This document shows, in pieces, positions 20,910 to 30,623 of a stretch of 64,000 nt of DNA. Where the stretch lies: positions 1-64,000 of the forward strand of contig CAJSYZ010000004.1 of NCBI GenBank assembly GCA_910574455.1, read 5' to 3'. Both the position numbers and the translations under genes were made by a program. The DNA comes from Trichaptum fuscoviolaceum (lineage: Eukaryota > Basidiomycota > Agaricomycetes > Hymenochaetales > Trichaptaceae). Position 1 is the first letter of the stretch, and every line of letters starts with the position of its first letter. The notes beneath the pieces are model-generated. The model worked only from the letters and a program-made list of their open reading frames with translations. It did no database searches and had not been told where the DNA came from.

Positions 20910-23697
20910 GTAGCAGACGTTAATGAAGACGCGGAATTAGGTATCCCAAACTATGTACGCGCATCTTGCGCTCTAATAAGACTAACGTCATAAAATGACT
21001 GGAAATGATGGCTTGTTGAAATACTAGGCTACATAATGTACACTACAAATCATCACCACCTACTATTGTACGGAGCAGCTTCATCTTGCCCATCGAAGGC
21101 TCACAGTCAGCACAGCGATACTTGCAACTTGCCTACATAGGCCATATTCATCTACTCATGCCTGCTACGGGGCCGAAGTTCAAGTTGGTATTCTGCCTCA
21201 GGCTTCAATCTCACAACCGATCTCGTGGTCATGGGCCCGGGCTTGAACGCCAAACCTCCCTGGCCTACCACACAAATCCTCAACCTCGACAATCTCTCCC
21301 AATCTCCTCCTTCCCATGCTCTGACCTTAAGCTCATCTGGACTTTGAGCTCAGCTGCATCTACTGTACCCGAGTCTCTGTCCATAGCCCTGGTCCCTGAG
21401 TACACTGAGAGACTGCGCACATATATCTTGCCAAACGTATCCGAGTCTTTACGCCCCCTTGGCCCGCTTCGGTATTTTTCGGAGTACAGCACAGGATATA
21501 TGCATATGCATATGTATTATGTATCGTCCCCCGCCCCCGGGCCCCGCCTGCATCTTGGCACGTCTCGCGAAACTGACGAGTGCAGGGCAAGCACTTGCGC
21601 TCTCCCCATAAATTCACGCCAAATGCGCAGCGTCTGCCCACTGCATCGCACATGCACTCCCGGCGGGGGGTGTCACATCCTCCTCCAGACTTGCACTCGC
21701 AGTCGGTTTCTTCCCAGCCGCCGCAAAACATCCTGTGTGATTCCCCATCGACGGGCGCTAGAAGAAGCGATGGGCGGCGGACGAGAATGGGGTCGGACTC
21801 GTGCGTACCGTGACACTGACACTGACCATCCGTTCTGGCAACGGCCATGGCAAGCCTGAGCCTGCCGCGGTGACAGTGACGGTGACGAGGCTCGGCTCCG
21901 AGTGCGAAGCATACAATACACATCTACCCCGCAAGCGCACAACACCCACACCACGCATCGACCGACGCTTGCGTTCCCTCGCCTCCAAACCGCCCACGGG
22001 CACGGCGCCCCGAGTCCGTCCGTCCGTCCGTCCGCCACGGCTACTACGGTTCCGCGAATGGATGCGGCGAAGTACGAAGACGAAGTCGGGGGTCACCACC
22101 GCGTTAGCCCTAAGTCCTTCGGCTCCCTCACCCAGTCGCTCGCCGCCAACGTACATGCGCAGGCATTCATTCCATATTCTGCCCACTGACATACGCCGAG
22201 CTCTCCAGTCTCCGAGCGCACGATCTGCCTACCCCTTCTCGGCCTGACCCATAGAGCAGCCAATCGAACGCCTCTGCGCCGTGCTCACGGGCCCACGGTA
22301 AAGACCAAAAGCTAGTGGCGCAGGCCGCAGCCTGGATAAGCAAGCGGACCGTGACGATAGCCCAAAGCCCGAAAAACCAAAAGATGAAAAGACCCGCGAT
22401 GGGAAAGAGGGCGCAGCTGGAATGGGACAACGCGCCGGCAACTCGGAGTGGTGGAGTGTCTGACAAGACGTTGGCGGAGCAGAAGCAGAGGCAGAGGCAG
22501 GAGCAGACTAAGGACGTGACCGTGAGCGCAAAGATAGGGAGCAGGCGAGTCACGGTCACGTGGACCTCTCGCAACCCACTGTCCCTGTCGCAGTATCCCA
22601 CGCTAGGCTCTGCGAAACGAAAGCGCGCACCGAGCGCCAGAGCCCCTAGTATCCGCTCCGCTCGCCAATGTATATGTCGCGCGTACCCCATTCGTGCTGC
22701 GCTGCGCAAGTCACAGACACGTCATGCGTGCCGCCCCGCCCGCAAACGCCACCCGTACGACGTCGCGCCGTGTCCGCTCCGAGTCCTGCCACGCACGAGC
22801 GCACAACGGCATCACCATCCCCATCTCCGCCCACGCGCGCTTCTCCACACTCACCGGAGACGAGATCGAGGATCGCGCACAGCAGGGAGGGCCCGCCGCC
22901 GTGTGGATCGGTCATCGAGCGTCGAGCCCGGCCGGCTCCAGTGTCGCCGCCCTCTCTCGAGTGTACGGCATCAAGAATGTGGGCGTCAACTTTCCCTTGT
23001 TTCGAGGCTGCGGCCTGAACTGACTCAGTCGCGGACTCACGTTACCTCTCACTCGCGACCGTGACCACTCAAGATGCTTGTCCGACATGCAGCCACCTCG
23101 CAAGGCGTGGTGTATTGCACAAACAAACCTGTCTGGGTCCCACGCGGAGGAAAGACCGTGACAGCTGAGCGCCCGAGCCCGAGACCAAGGAAGTTTCACC
23201 TCCTCATCCTCCGAAGCCCTGAAAGGCACTTTGCGAATTCGCGCGTCGCCATGCTCACGCTCAACACGCAACGCTCAGTGGGAGCGTATACGTGCCTCCG
23301 CATCAACCCGAGGTACAAAACAGCAGCTTCCTAGTTACTACTGTAAATAACAGCTGACACAGACCCTCGGCTCGTCATCAGGTCTTAGTCCTCATAACTC
23401 AGTCGTCAGTCCTCTGTCGTCAGTCGTCAGGTCTCAGGGCTCAGGTATCAAGTCCCAGAACTCAGGACACAGACCAAGAAGTGCCTGCTGCACAGGAAAT
23501 GCTTCCGTAGTCTGCCAGAAGCCCAGTGGACACTCCGAGCTCACTGGCAGCTGCGACACGGACTCGGACTCTCAGGCTGTCCATCCCTAACGAGCCACGC
23601 CGCAAACGCATCCACTCCTACGCCGGCGTCCAAACCGTCCATAAGTACCTATCTCACCCGCTCACCCTCTTATCCCTTTTTATCCCTCTTCATCTTA
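20910..23697. other. GC-rich stretch without a recognisable gene
   Basis: GC content rises between about 21.1 and 23.3 kb and many overlapping open frames appear, a typical by-product. A GTCC microsatellite lies at about 22013-22033. TCGTCAG/CTCAGG-like imperfect repeats fill about 23370-23480. One minus-strand frame (22709-22167) has a hydrophobic segment (AGLFIFWFFGLWAIVTVRLL) that could be a membrane helix, but no start, splice or family evidence supports a gene. Confidence 0.4.
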
Positions 23698-23908
23698 CAG
23701 TGTCTCTCAAATTCCTTCCGATGTTTTGTACATTTCAGTTGTTTTATTAATAGCACATCAACGACTGCATAATTTCATCCGGAATTTCTACTTACAGAAA
23801 GCCCTGCATGTCTACTTTATGTTAAAAGAAGTTTCATAGAAATCGATAAGAAATTGGTAGAGATATTGAGATCACAAAATTGTATGTTGTTGGAAGGATT
23901 ATGTGAGT
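23698..23908 (+). repeat. Tc1 terminal inverted repeat, left
   Basis: Matches the reverse complement of 31291-31501 with scattered differences. Outer end CAGTGTCTCTCAAATTCC. The inner end (GGAAGGATTATGTGAG) pairs with GGAAGGATACTGTGAG of the right repeat. Confidence 0.9.
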
Positions 23909-24464
23909 GGGGGTTTGAGTAAATAACTACAAATCATCAGGACTCTAAGCTAGTACTTGATGTGTCCCCCTTTGGCCCTAATGACAGCTTCTATACGGCT
24001 AGACATGCTTCTAATAAGATTCTTGCATTCCTCTGCAGGAATTTTATTCCACTCATCCTGAACTCTTTCCCACAACTCCAATATTCCCTTTGGTGGTTCC
24101 GGATATTCCTTGAGCTTCCTCTTGATGTAGTTCCAGAGATGCTCAATTGGATTGAGATCAGGAGAGTTGGCTGGCCAGAGTAGAACAGTAAATCCATGGT
24201 CTTTAAGCCAATCTCTGGCTTTGTGTGAGGTGTGCTTGGGGTCGTTGTCATGCATAAAAATGACGGTTGCTGGAGTTTTGCCATAATCCTTGAGCGTTCC
24301 CATGAGATTTTCCTCCAAGATCTCTACATAGAGATCCTTGTCCATGGTTGAATCTATCTTGCACATGTCCCCCTTCCCTTCCCAGAGCATGCAACCCCAA
24401 ATCATAATCCGACCTCCACCAAATTTCAGGGTTTCAGTCACCTCCCTGTCAATCAGGCCCTGCC

Positions 24465-25044
24465 TGTCAGGAATCGCCACGGATTTACTTATTGTTTTCT
24501 TTTATTTTCCGTTTACTTATGATTTACTGATGTTTTTATTTACTTTCGATTCCTGACATCGTACGAGACACTCGTACGGTCTCGTACGGTCAGCGGTACG
24601 CACTCGGTACGAAGCCCGTACGGCGCGTACACCTTTGCATCTGTCTGCACACGGGATTATTGTTTCTTTTCATTCTATTCACTAACGGACACCTTTTGGT
24701 GCGCTTGGGTTCAAACCCGGCGCGCCAGCAATGCTTATTCATCTTTCTATTTGTATTTCAAATTCGGATCGGACCACGGGTCCGTACGGACGGTGGCTTG
24801 GAGGAACTGTATAGTTCCTCCTGCGCTTGCCAAAAGCGCCCGTCCGCCTGAGAAGCACTCCACTTTTGGCCTCTTGTCAAGTGCTTCCCAGGTGACGTTA
24901 TATTTGTGCTTCTGATGTGTAGAATAGCTTAATTGACTTGTCAAGTGCTTCCCAGAGTGTGGAACCGCTTCGCATAGCCGCTGATCGTCCGATTTACATT
25001 GTCCGAGGTCCTGAGAACGCATAGATCCACTCTGTGTCGTAACA
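24465..25044 (+). repeat. 5' LTR of the chromovirus (580 bp)
   Basis: Starts TGTCAGGAATCG and ends GTCGTAACA. It holds 167 bp (about 24501-24667) absent from the 3' LTR. The extra part carries a perfect hairpin (CGTACGAG-ACA-CTCGTACG, 24560-24578) and several more CGTACG words. The R region is predicted to begin at 24862 from the self-priming match. Confidence 0.93.
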
Positions 25045-25046
25045 TT

Positions 25047-25057
25047 AGGCCAAAAGT
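25047..25057 (+). other. Self-priming primer-binding site
   Basis: AGGCCAAAAGT lies 2 nt after the 5' LTR and is perfectly complementary over 11 nt to ACTTTTGGCCT at 24862-24872 inside the LTR. No tRNA-type TGG primer site is present. This is the Tf1/sushi-type arrangement, in which the first 11 nt of the transcript prime minus-strand synthesis. Confidence 0.75.
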
Positions 25058-25140
25058 CTTTTTTCTCACTACCTCGCGCGAAAAAACTCGTACCGTTCGA
25101 ACCATTCTGCCGACGCTCGCTTCGCTCGAACGCCCGTACG

Positions 25141-26343
25141 ATGCAGAACGCTACTACACCGCCTGTTCCTGCGCCCGGAGGCCCTCCTGGAGCGCCCCCC
25201 GTCGCACCCGTGCAGGCACCCGTACCCCCACAACCCCCAACTATGGATGAGGCGACTCAGGCTATGCTGAACCAGTATATGGCCCCCTGGAGGGAGCAGA
25301 TCGATCAGTTGCTTCAGCAGAATGCATACTTGAAGGGAGCGCTCGAAACGCACGTCGCCGAACCACGCGGTACGAAGGGTCCGAAGATTCCACCCCCAGG
25401 CTTGTTTTACGGCCCCAAGGGCGATGCCGCGGACAAGGACAAGCTTTCGTACGAAGCTTGGTCCGGTCAGGTACGGAACTACATCTCTATGCGCCCGCAC
25501 GAGTTCCCGGACGAGCGTACGAAGTGCCAGTTCGCTGCGACTTACCTTCGAGGCCCTGCAGACGAGTGGGTGCGTTCCTACATGGACTCGATCCACAAGG
25601 GCGAGCCGGTCGCCATTTTCGACAAGTTGGACACTTTCTTGGAGTCTCTGGCTGCTGGATATGGTGAAGCTGATGCTGTTGCTGCTGCTGAGAACGAAAT
25701 TATGGCTCTCCGGCAGACTGGAACCGTGGCTGAGTATGCTGCTCGCTACAGGGCTCTCAAGGTCAAGACCAAGTGGGTTGCTGACGATAAACCATGGATT
25801 GCTTGGTTCTGGTACGGACTTTCGAACCGTTTTCGTACGGACCTGACGCTCAAGAAGATGCCTGAGGACTTTGATGGGTATGTGAAGGCCTGTTGTGTCT
25901 ACAATGATGAGCTGCGAGCCATCCGTGCCACAACTCGTACCAACCCCATCCCTCAGCGCACTGGAACTGCTTTCCAGACGCGTCAGACGTCGAACTCGAA
26001 CCAGGCTCGTACCGGCTCGAGCCACCGTGACCCGAACGCGATGGAGGTGGACCAGATCAGTAGGGAAGAGGCGCTGCGCAAGGGGTTATGCTTCCACTGT
26101 GGCGAGAAAGGTCATATGTCCGCCAAGTGCCCCAAGCGCCATGCGTCTAATACCTCGAACCGTACGAACGTCAGTACGGCCTCGACACCCCAGGTACCAG
26201 CCCCAGCTCCCACTGCTTCGATCTCTGACGTCTCGGACGAGACCCCCCTCGTACCAAGCGGTACGACCGAACGCCCAATCTCTGTTACTGATGCTGCCAA
26301 AGTCCTTATGGCGCACCTCTCGAAGGAATCGGGTTTCAACTAG
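25141..26343 (+). CDS. gag: Chromovirus gag polyprotein
   Basis: A 400-residue frame. The N-terminus is Pro/Ala-rich. About residues 85-260 match the retrotransposon gag (capsid-like) pattern (YEAWSGQVRNYI, GPADEWVRSYM, GTVAEYAARYRAL, WFWYGLSNRFR). A CCHC zinc knuckle (CFHCGEKGHMSAKC) is at about 317-330, which binds element RNA during particle assembly. The frame ends at TAG 26341, 3 nt after a G GGT TTC slippery heptamer. Pol continues in the -1 frame. GTAC words are frequent throughout and fall in more than one codon phase. Confidence 0.93.
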   Translation: MQNATTPPVPAPGGPPGAPPVAPVQAPVPPQPPTMDEATQAMLNQYMAPWREQIDQLLQQNAYLKGALETHVAEPRGTKGPKIPPPGLFYGPKGDAADKDKLSYEAWSGQVRNYISMRPHEFPDERTKCQFAATYLRGPADEWVRSYMDSIHKGEPVAIFDKLDTFLESLAAGYGEADAVAAAENEIMALRQTGTVAEYAARYRALKVKTKWVADDKPWIAWFWYGLSNRFRTDLTLKKMPEDFDGYVKACCVYNDELRAIRATTRTNPIPQRTGTAFQTRQTSNSNQARTGSSHRDPNAMEVDQISREEALRKGLCFHCGEKGHMSAKCPKRHASNTSNRTNVSTASTPQVPAPAPTASISDVSDETPLVPSGTTERPISVTDAAKVLMAHLSKESGFN

Positions 26344-26376
26344 GGTCTCAGCGCATCGTCGCGCCGCTCGAGACCC
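26331..26376 (+). promoter_or_regulatory. -1 programmed ribosomal frameshift signal
   Basis: The heptamer GGGTTTC (26331-26337) sits in gag phase as G GGT TTC, the X XXY YYZ form. After a 5-nt spacer, GGGTCTCAGCG (26343-26353) pairs with CGCT (26365-26368) plus GAGACCC (26370-26376), giving an 11-bp stem with one bulged C and an 11-nt loop. The -1 frame is open from the slip into pol. Confidence 0.8.
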
Positions 26377-29300
26377 ATAACCGATTCTCTTGTTTAGAAA
26401 ATGATGTCCCAGTCCCTTCTATGTCTACTAGTATACAGTCAATAGACAAGAAGTTGCGCCGGTTCATTCGTTTTCCTGTGAGAGTCAGCGATGGCAGAAA
26501 GATCTTAAGGATGAGAGCCTTCTTAGACAGTGGGGCCTCATCGATATTTATTAACCGTACGGTTGTCGAACGGTTCGGGCTCCGTACAAGACCTTTGGTC
26601 CCTCGTACGCGGTTGTACAACGCAGACAACTCCTTGAACAATGTGGGCTGGCTCACAGATGAAGTGCCGATTAGTTTAACAGTCGGATCGCACACTGAGA
26701 ACGTGACTGCAGTGGTGGCGGACATTGGGGACTATCCCCTGATTATTGGGGTCGACTGGCTGCGACTCCACAACCCAGAGATCGACTGGGCGAACGACCA
26801 GATGAATTTTACGCGCTGTGCGAAGGCCTGTCAGCCTCGTACGGACCGTACGGAGTTTCAGATGGAAGGTCCCCCGGAGTCAGACGCAGTGCGCACGGCT
26901 CGTACGGAGACCTCGAACCGCGCACGCCGCGCGAAGCCTCGGCCACCTCCTCGAACTCGAGTGACGGTAGCTGAGCTCGAGGACGAACCGTACGACTCGG
27001 GTGGTACGGACGAACCGGTCAGCGAACGAGACAAAGTTCCGCCAGGCTTCCGGTATTCTGAGAAGTATTGGGATGTTTATCACGATTCTGAGGAATTCTT
27101 TGTCACGGATGACCCGGATTTCGCACAGCGGATTGCCGCTTCGTACACCTGGTCTCAGGCAATTGCTGAGAAGACTGCAGTGAAGGAAGGCGAGAAGTCG
27201 TTCGAAGAACTCGTACCGCCGCAGTACCGCGATTTTGCCAAAGTCTTCTCGAAGGACCGGGCAGAACGCCTCCCCACCCGTAAACCGTACGACCATGCGA
27301 TCGACCTCGTACCAGGTGCGGTACCCTCTTACAGCAAGATCTATCCCATGGCGCCGAACGAGCGTACGGCGCTGAAGGAGTTCATTGAGGAGAACTTGAG
27401 AAAGGGGTACATTCGACCCTCCAAGTCTCCGGCTGCGGCTCCGGTCTTCTTTATCAAGAAGAAGGACGGTTCGCTGCGCATGGTGGTAGATTATCGCAAG
27501 CTCAATGCGATGACGGTGAAGAACAGGTACCCACTGCCTCTCACCACTGAGCTAGTCGATGCCTTGAAGAAAGCGAAGGTGTTTACGACCTTAGACCTTC
27601 GATCCGGGTACCACAACGTACGGATGAAGGAAGGAGACGAGTGGAAAGCGGCCTTTCGTACGCAGGAAGGCCACTTCGAACCGACAGTGATGACCTTCGG
27701 ACTCACCAATGCTCCGGCGACGTTCCAGCACATGATGAACGACATCTTCAAAGATCTGAATGGGGTGATTGTAATCATCTATTTAGACGATTTGCTGATT
27801 TTCTCTGAGAATGAGGAAGATCATGTCGAGCACGTTCGTACCGTACTCGAATGGCTCGAGAAGCACGACCTGTTTGTCAAGCCGGAGAAGTGTAAGTTCC
27901 ACCAGTCTTCTGTGGAATACCTAGGCATGGTTATCGGAGCCGGTACGGTTTCGATGGACCCGGCCAAGGTCAAGGCGGTTCTGGAGTGGCCTACACCTGC
28001 AAAGGTCAAGGATATTCAAGCCTTCCTTGGTTTTGCGAACTTCTATCGCCGGTTTATCGAGGATTACTCCCGGATCGTACGACCTATGACCGAACTGCTT
28101 CGAAAGGACGTCCGGTTCGAGTGGGGTACGAGACAACAAGCCTCGTTCGACGAGTTGAAGCGTCGATTCACTCAAGCACCGGTGCTGGCCATGCCTGACC
28201 TCGAGAAACCATTTATTCTTGAGTGTGATGCTTCTGACTTTGCGACAGGTGCAGTACTGTCGCAGGTCGGTACGGACGGTACGATTCATCCGGTGGCTTT
28301 CTACTCGAAATCGCTAAATGATGCGGAGCGAAACTATGAGATCTATGATAAGGAGCTACTGGCTATCGTACGGTCGCTCGTCGAGTGGAGACATTATCTC
28401 GAAGGGTCTCCACACAAGATCGATGTTGTCTCGGACCACAAGAACCTGCTCTACTTCTCTGAAGCTCGCAATCTCACTCGCAGACAAGCTCGCTGGAGTA
28501 TTTTCCTCAGTCGGTTCGACTTCACCATCCGACATCGCCCTGGCCGGCTTGGGGGCAAGCCAGACGCGATGTCACGTCGTACCGACCTCGAACCAAATGG
28601 TCCGGACAACACGAACCGGACTCTGTTGGATAGAGACTTGTTTCGCTTGCATGCGATGCGTCGAGGCATGGTACGGCTCGAGGGGGACACGGCGTTGTTG
28701 CGAAGGATCCGGAGTTCGAAGAGTTGGGATGAGGAATTGGTAGAGGCGATCGAGGCACTGAAGGGGAAGGCCCCGGTGTCCTTGAAGAAGGAGTTAGAGG
28801 ACTGGAACACGGAGGATGGTCTGCTGCTGTACCGAGGGAAGGTCTACGTACCGAAGGACGAGGAAATTCGGCGAGATATTGTGAAATTACATCATGATTC
28901 TCTGCCGGTGGGACACCCCGGACGGTGGAAGACGTACGAGCTGGTGAGTCGCAACTATTGGTGGCCAGGGATGTCTTCTTTTGTCGAGCGGTACGTGTCC
29001 GGGTGCGATACCTGTATGCGCACCAAGAATATTCCCCAGCGACCGGTCGGACCGCTCGAACCGAACGAGGTACCGTCCGGACCATGGCAGACCATCTCCT
29101 GCGACTTTATCACGCAGCTGCCACCGTCTGAGGGTTTCGACGCGATCTTTGTGGTGGTTGACCGGCTCACCAAGCAGGCGCACTTCGTACCAACGACGTC
29201 CGACGTTGACTCGACTCGTACGGCCGAACTGTTCGTGTCCGAGGTTTGGAAACACCATGGTACGCCTCGAAAAATCATCTCGGACCGCGGGCCACAGTTT

Positions 29301-29687
29301 GTATCACGCTTTATGAAGGAGTTCTTCAAGCGTCTTGGTATTAAAGGTGCTACTTCGACTTCTTTCCACCCTCAGACTGACGGTCAGACCGAACAAGTAA
29401 ATCAGGAGCTCGAACAGTATCTTCGAGCCTTCACAGATGTTCGGCAGGAGAACTGGGCTCGGCTGCTGCCTATGGCCGAGTTTGCGCACAACACTCGTGC
29501 GCATTCAGCCACTCGGACCTCGCCGTTCGCGCTGTTGTACGGGTACGAGCCCGGGTTCGCCATCGTACCGAGTACGGGTCTTTCGACCGTACCAGCAGCT
29601 GATGACCGTATAGACATGCTGAAGAAGGCTCAGGACGATGCCCAGGCCGCGTTGGAAGTTGCTGCGGATCGTATGAAGCGCTACTAA
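26337..29687 (+). CDS. pol: Chromovirus pol polyprotein (frameshifted at its 3' end)
   Basis: Entered by -1 frameshift near 26337; the first pol-frame ATG is 26421. Counted from that ATG: aspartic protease DSGASS at about 36-41, reverse transcriptase with the YLDD box at about 452 and the upstream LDLRSGYHN motif, RNase H beginning ILECDASDFATGAVL, integrase HHCC zinc region (HHDSLPVGHPGRW ... CDTCMRTK) from about 822, and catalytic Asp-Asp-Glu in ISCDFITQLP, IISDRGPQF and DGQTEQVNQELEQ. The frame stops at TAA 29685 because of one extra A in TACTAACGACC. The missing GPY/F-like region and chromodomain follow in another frame (29688-30153). No other lesion was seen. Confidence 0.93.
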   Translation, partial: QLGSQRIVAPLETHNRFSCLENDVPVPSMSTSIQSIDKKLRRFIRFPVRVSDGRKILRMRAFLDSGASSIFINRTVVERFGLRTRPLVPRTRLYNADNSLNNVGWLTDEVPISLTVGSHTENVTAVVADIGDYPLIIGVDWLRLHNPEIDWANDQMNFTRCAKACQPRTDRTEFQMEGPPESDAVRTARTETSNRARRAKPRPPPRTRVTVAELEDEPYDSGGTDEPVSERDKVPPGFRYSEKYWDVYHDSEEFFVTDDPDFAQRIAASYTWSQAIAEKTAVKEGEKSFEELVPPQYRDFAKVFSKDRAERLPTRKPYDHAIDLVPGAVPSYSKIYPMAPNERTALKEFIEENLRKGYIRPSKSPAAAPVFFIKKKDGSLRMVVDYRKLNAMTVKNRYPLPLTTELVDALKKAKVFTTLDLRSGYHNVRMKEGDEWKAAFRTQEGHFEPTVMTFGLTNAPATFQHMMNDIFKDLNGVIVIIYLDDLLIFSENEEDHVEHVRTVLEWLEKHDLFVKPEKCKFHQSSVEYLGMVIGAGTVSMDPAKVKAVLEWPTPAKVKDIQAFLGFANFYRRFIEDYSRIVRPMTELLRKDVRFEWGTRQQASFDELKRRFTQAPVLAMPDLEKPFILECDASDFATGAVLSQVGTDGTIHPVAFYSKSLNDAERNYEIYDKELLAIVRSLVEWRHYLEGSPHKIDVVSDHKNLLYFSEARNLTRRQARWSIFLSRFDFTIRHRPGRLGGKPDAMSRRTDLEPNGPDNTNRTLLDRDLFRLHAMRRGMVRLEGDTALLRRIRSSKSWDEELVEAIEALKGKAPVSLKKELEDWNTEDGLLLYRGKVYVPKDEEIRRDIVKLHHDSLPVGHPGRWKTYELVSRNYWWPGMSSFVERYVSGCDTCMRTKNIPQRPVGPLEPNEVPSGPWQTISCDFITQLPPSEGFDAIFVVVDRLTKQAHFVPTTSDVDSTRTAELFVSEVWKHHGTPRKIISDRGPQFVSRFMKEFFKRLGIKGATSTSFHPQTDGQTEQVNQELEQYLRAFTDVRQENWARLLPMAEFAHNTRAHSATRTSPFALLYGYEPGFAIVPSTGLSTVPAADDRIDMLKKAQDDAQAALEVAADRMKRY

Positions 29688-30153
29688 CGACCAGCACCAT
29701 ACGGACGTACCGGACATCGAACCAGGTGATCGTGTCTGGCTCGAGGCTCGCAATATAGCCTTGCCAGGTGCCAGGAAGCTCAATCATCGTCGACTCGGTC
29801 CGTACGAGGTCGTACGAAAGCTAAGTCCGCTAAACTATGAGCTGAAACTTCCAGCTTCGATGAAGGTGCACCCAGTCTTCCATGTCTCGCTCCTGACCAA
29901 GTACCAGTCGGACACGATCCCCGGACGTGTACAGACCCCTCCCGAGCCCGTACCAATCAATGGGGACATTGAGTACGAAGTTCAGAAGATACTGAACTCG
30001 CGTCGTACGGGCCGTACGCAGAAACTTCAGTATTTGGTTCGATGGAAGGGTTACCAGTCGGATGAAGATACCTGGCTCGACGCGGCTAATATGGAACACG
30101 CACAAGCTCGAATTCGTGCTTTCCATCGCAAATACCCATTGGCGGTACGGTGA
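29688..30153 (+). pseudogene. Pol C-terminus: GPY/F-like region and chromodomain, out of frame
   Basis: Continues pol one base out of register. RRLGPYEVVRKLSPLNYELK is the GPY/F-type integrase extension. It is followed by HPVFHVSLL and a chromodomain (YEVQKILNSR, LQYLVRWKGYQSDEDTWLD), then TGA at 30151. In chromoviruses this chromodomain binds histone marks and directs insertion. Here it would not be translated as part of pol unless the one-base insertion is bypassed. Confidence 0.88.
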
Positions 30154-30198
30154 CCGTACGGATCGGTACGAACACGCACGCTGTTTAGCAGCGTCCTT

Positions 30199-30210
30199 GG
30201 AGGGGGTTAA
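30199..30210 (+). other. Polypurine tract
   Basis: GGAGGGGGTTAA lies immediately before the 3' LTR, the position of the plus-strand primer. Confidence 0.75.
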
Positions 30211-30623
30211 TGTCAGGAATCGCCACGGATTTACTTATTGTTTTCTTTTCATTCTATTCACTAACGGACACCTTTTGGTGCGCTTGGGTTCAAACCCGGC
30301 GCGCCAGCAATGCTTATTCATCTTTCTATTTGTATTTCAAATTCGGATCGGACCACGGGTCCGTACGGACGGTGGCTTGGAGGAACTGTATAGTTCCTCC
30401 TGCGCTTGCCAAAAGCGCCCGTCCGCCTGAGAAGCACTCCACTTTTGGCCTCTTGTCAAGTGCTTCCCAGGTGACGTTATATTTGTGCTTCTGATGTGTA
30501 GAATAGCTTAATTGACTTGTCAAGTGCTTCCCAGAGTGTGGAACCGCTTCGCATAGCCGCTGATCGTCCGATTTACATTGTCCGAGGTCCTGAGAACGCA
30601 TAGATCCACTCTGTGTCGTAACA
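30211..30623 (+). repeat. 3' LTR of the chromovirus (413 bp)
   Basis: Same ends as the 5' LTR and no difference seen over the shared part. It lacks 167 bp between two near-identical TTATTGTTT(T)CTTTT words, consistent with a deletion between short direct repeats after or during integration. Confidence 0.93.

Larger units (their letters stand above)
24465..30623 (+). mobile_element. Ty3/gypsy chromovirus (LTR retrotransposon)
   Basis: A 6159-bp element with TGT...ACA ends, flanked by the 5-bp target duplication CTGCC (24460-24464 and 30624-30628). Order: 5' LTR, self-priming site, gag, -1 frameshift signal, pol (protease, reverse transcriptase, RNase H, integrase), chromodomain, polypurine tract, 3' LTR. 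Domain order with integrase after RNase H places it in Ty3/gypsy, and the C-terminal chromodomain in the chromoviruses. The LTRs look identical where they align, so the insertion is recent. One frameshift in pol suggests this copy is not autonomous. Confidence 0.95.

Noticed and set aside
22167..22709. A 180-codon minus-strand frame with a hydrophobic segment
   Set aside because: Lies in a GC-rich tract where all frames are open. The neighbouring hydrophobic part comes from CT-rich simple sequence. No family or splice support.
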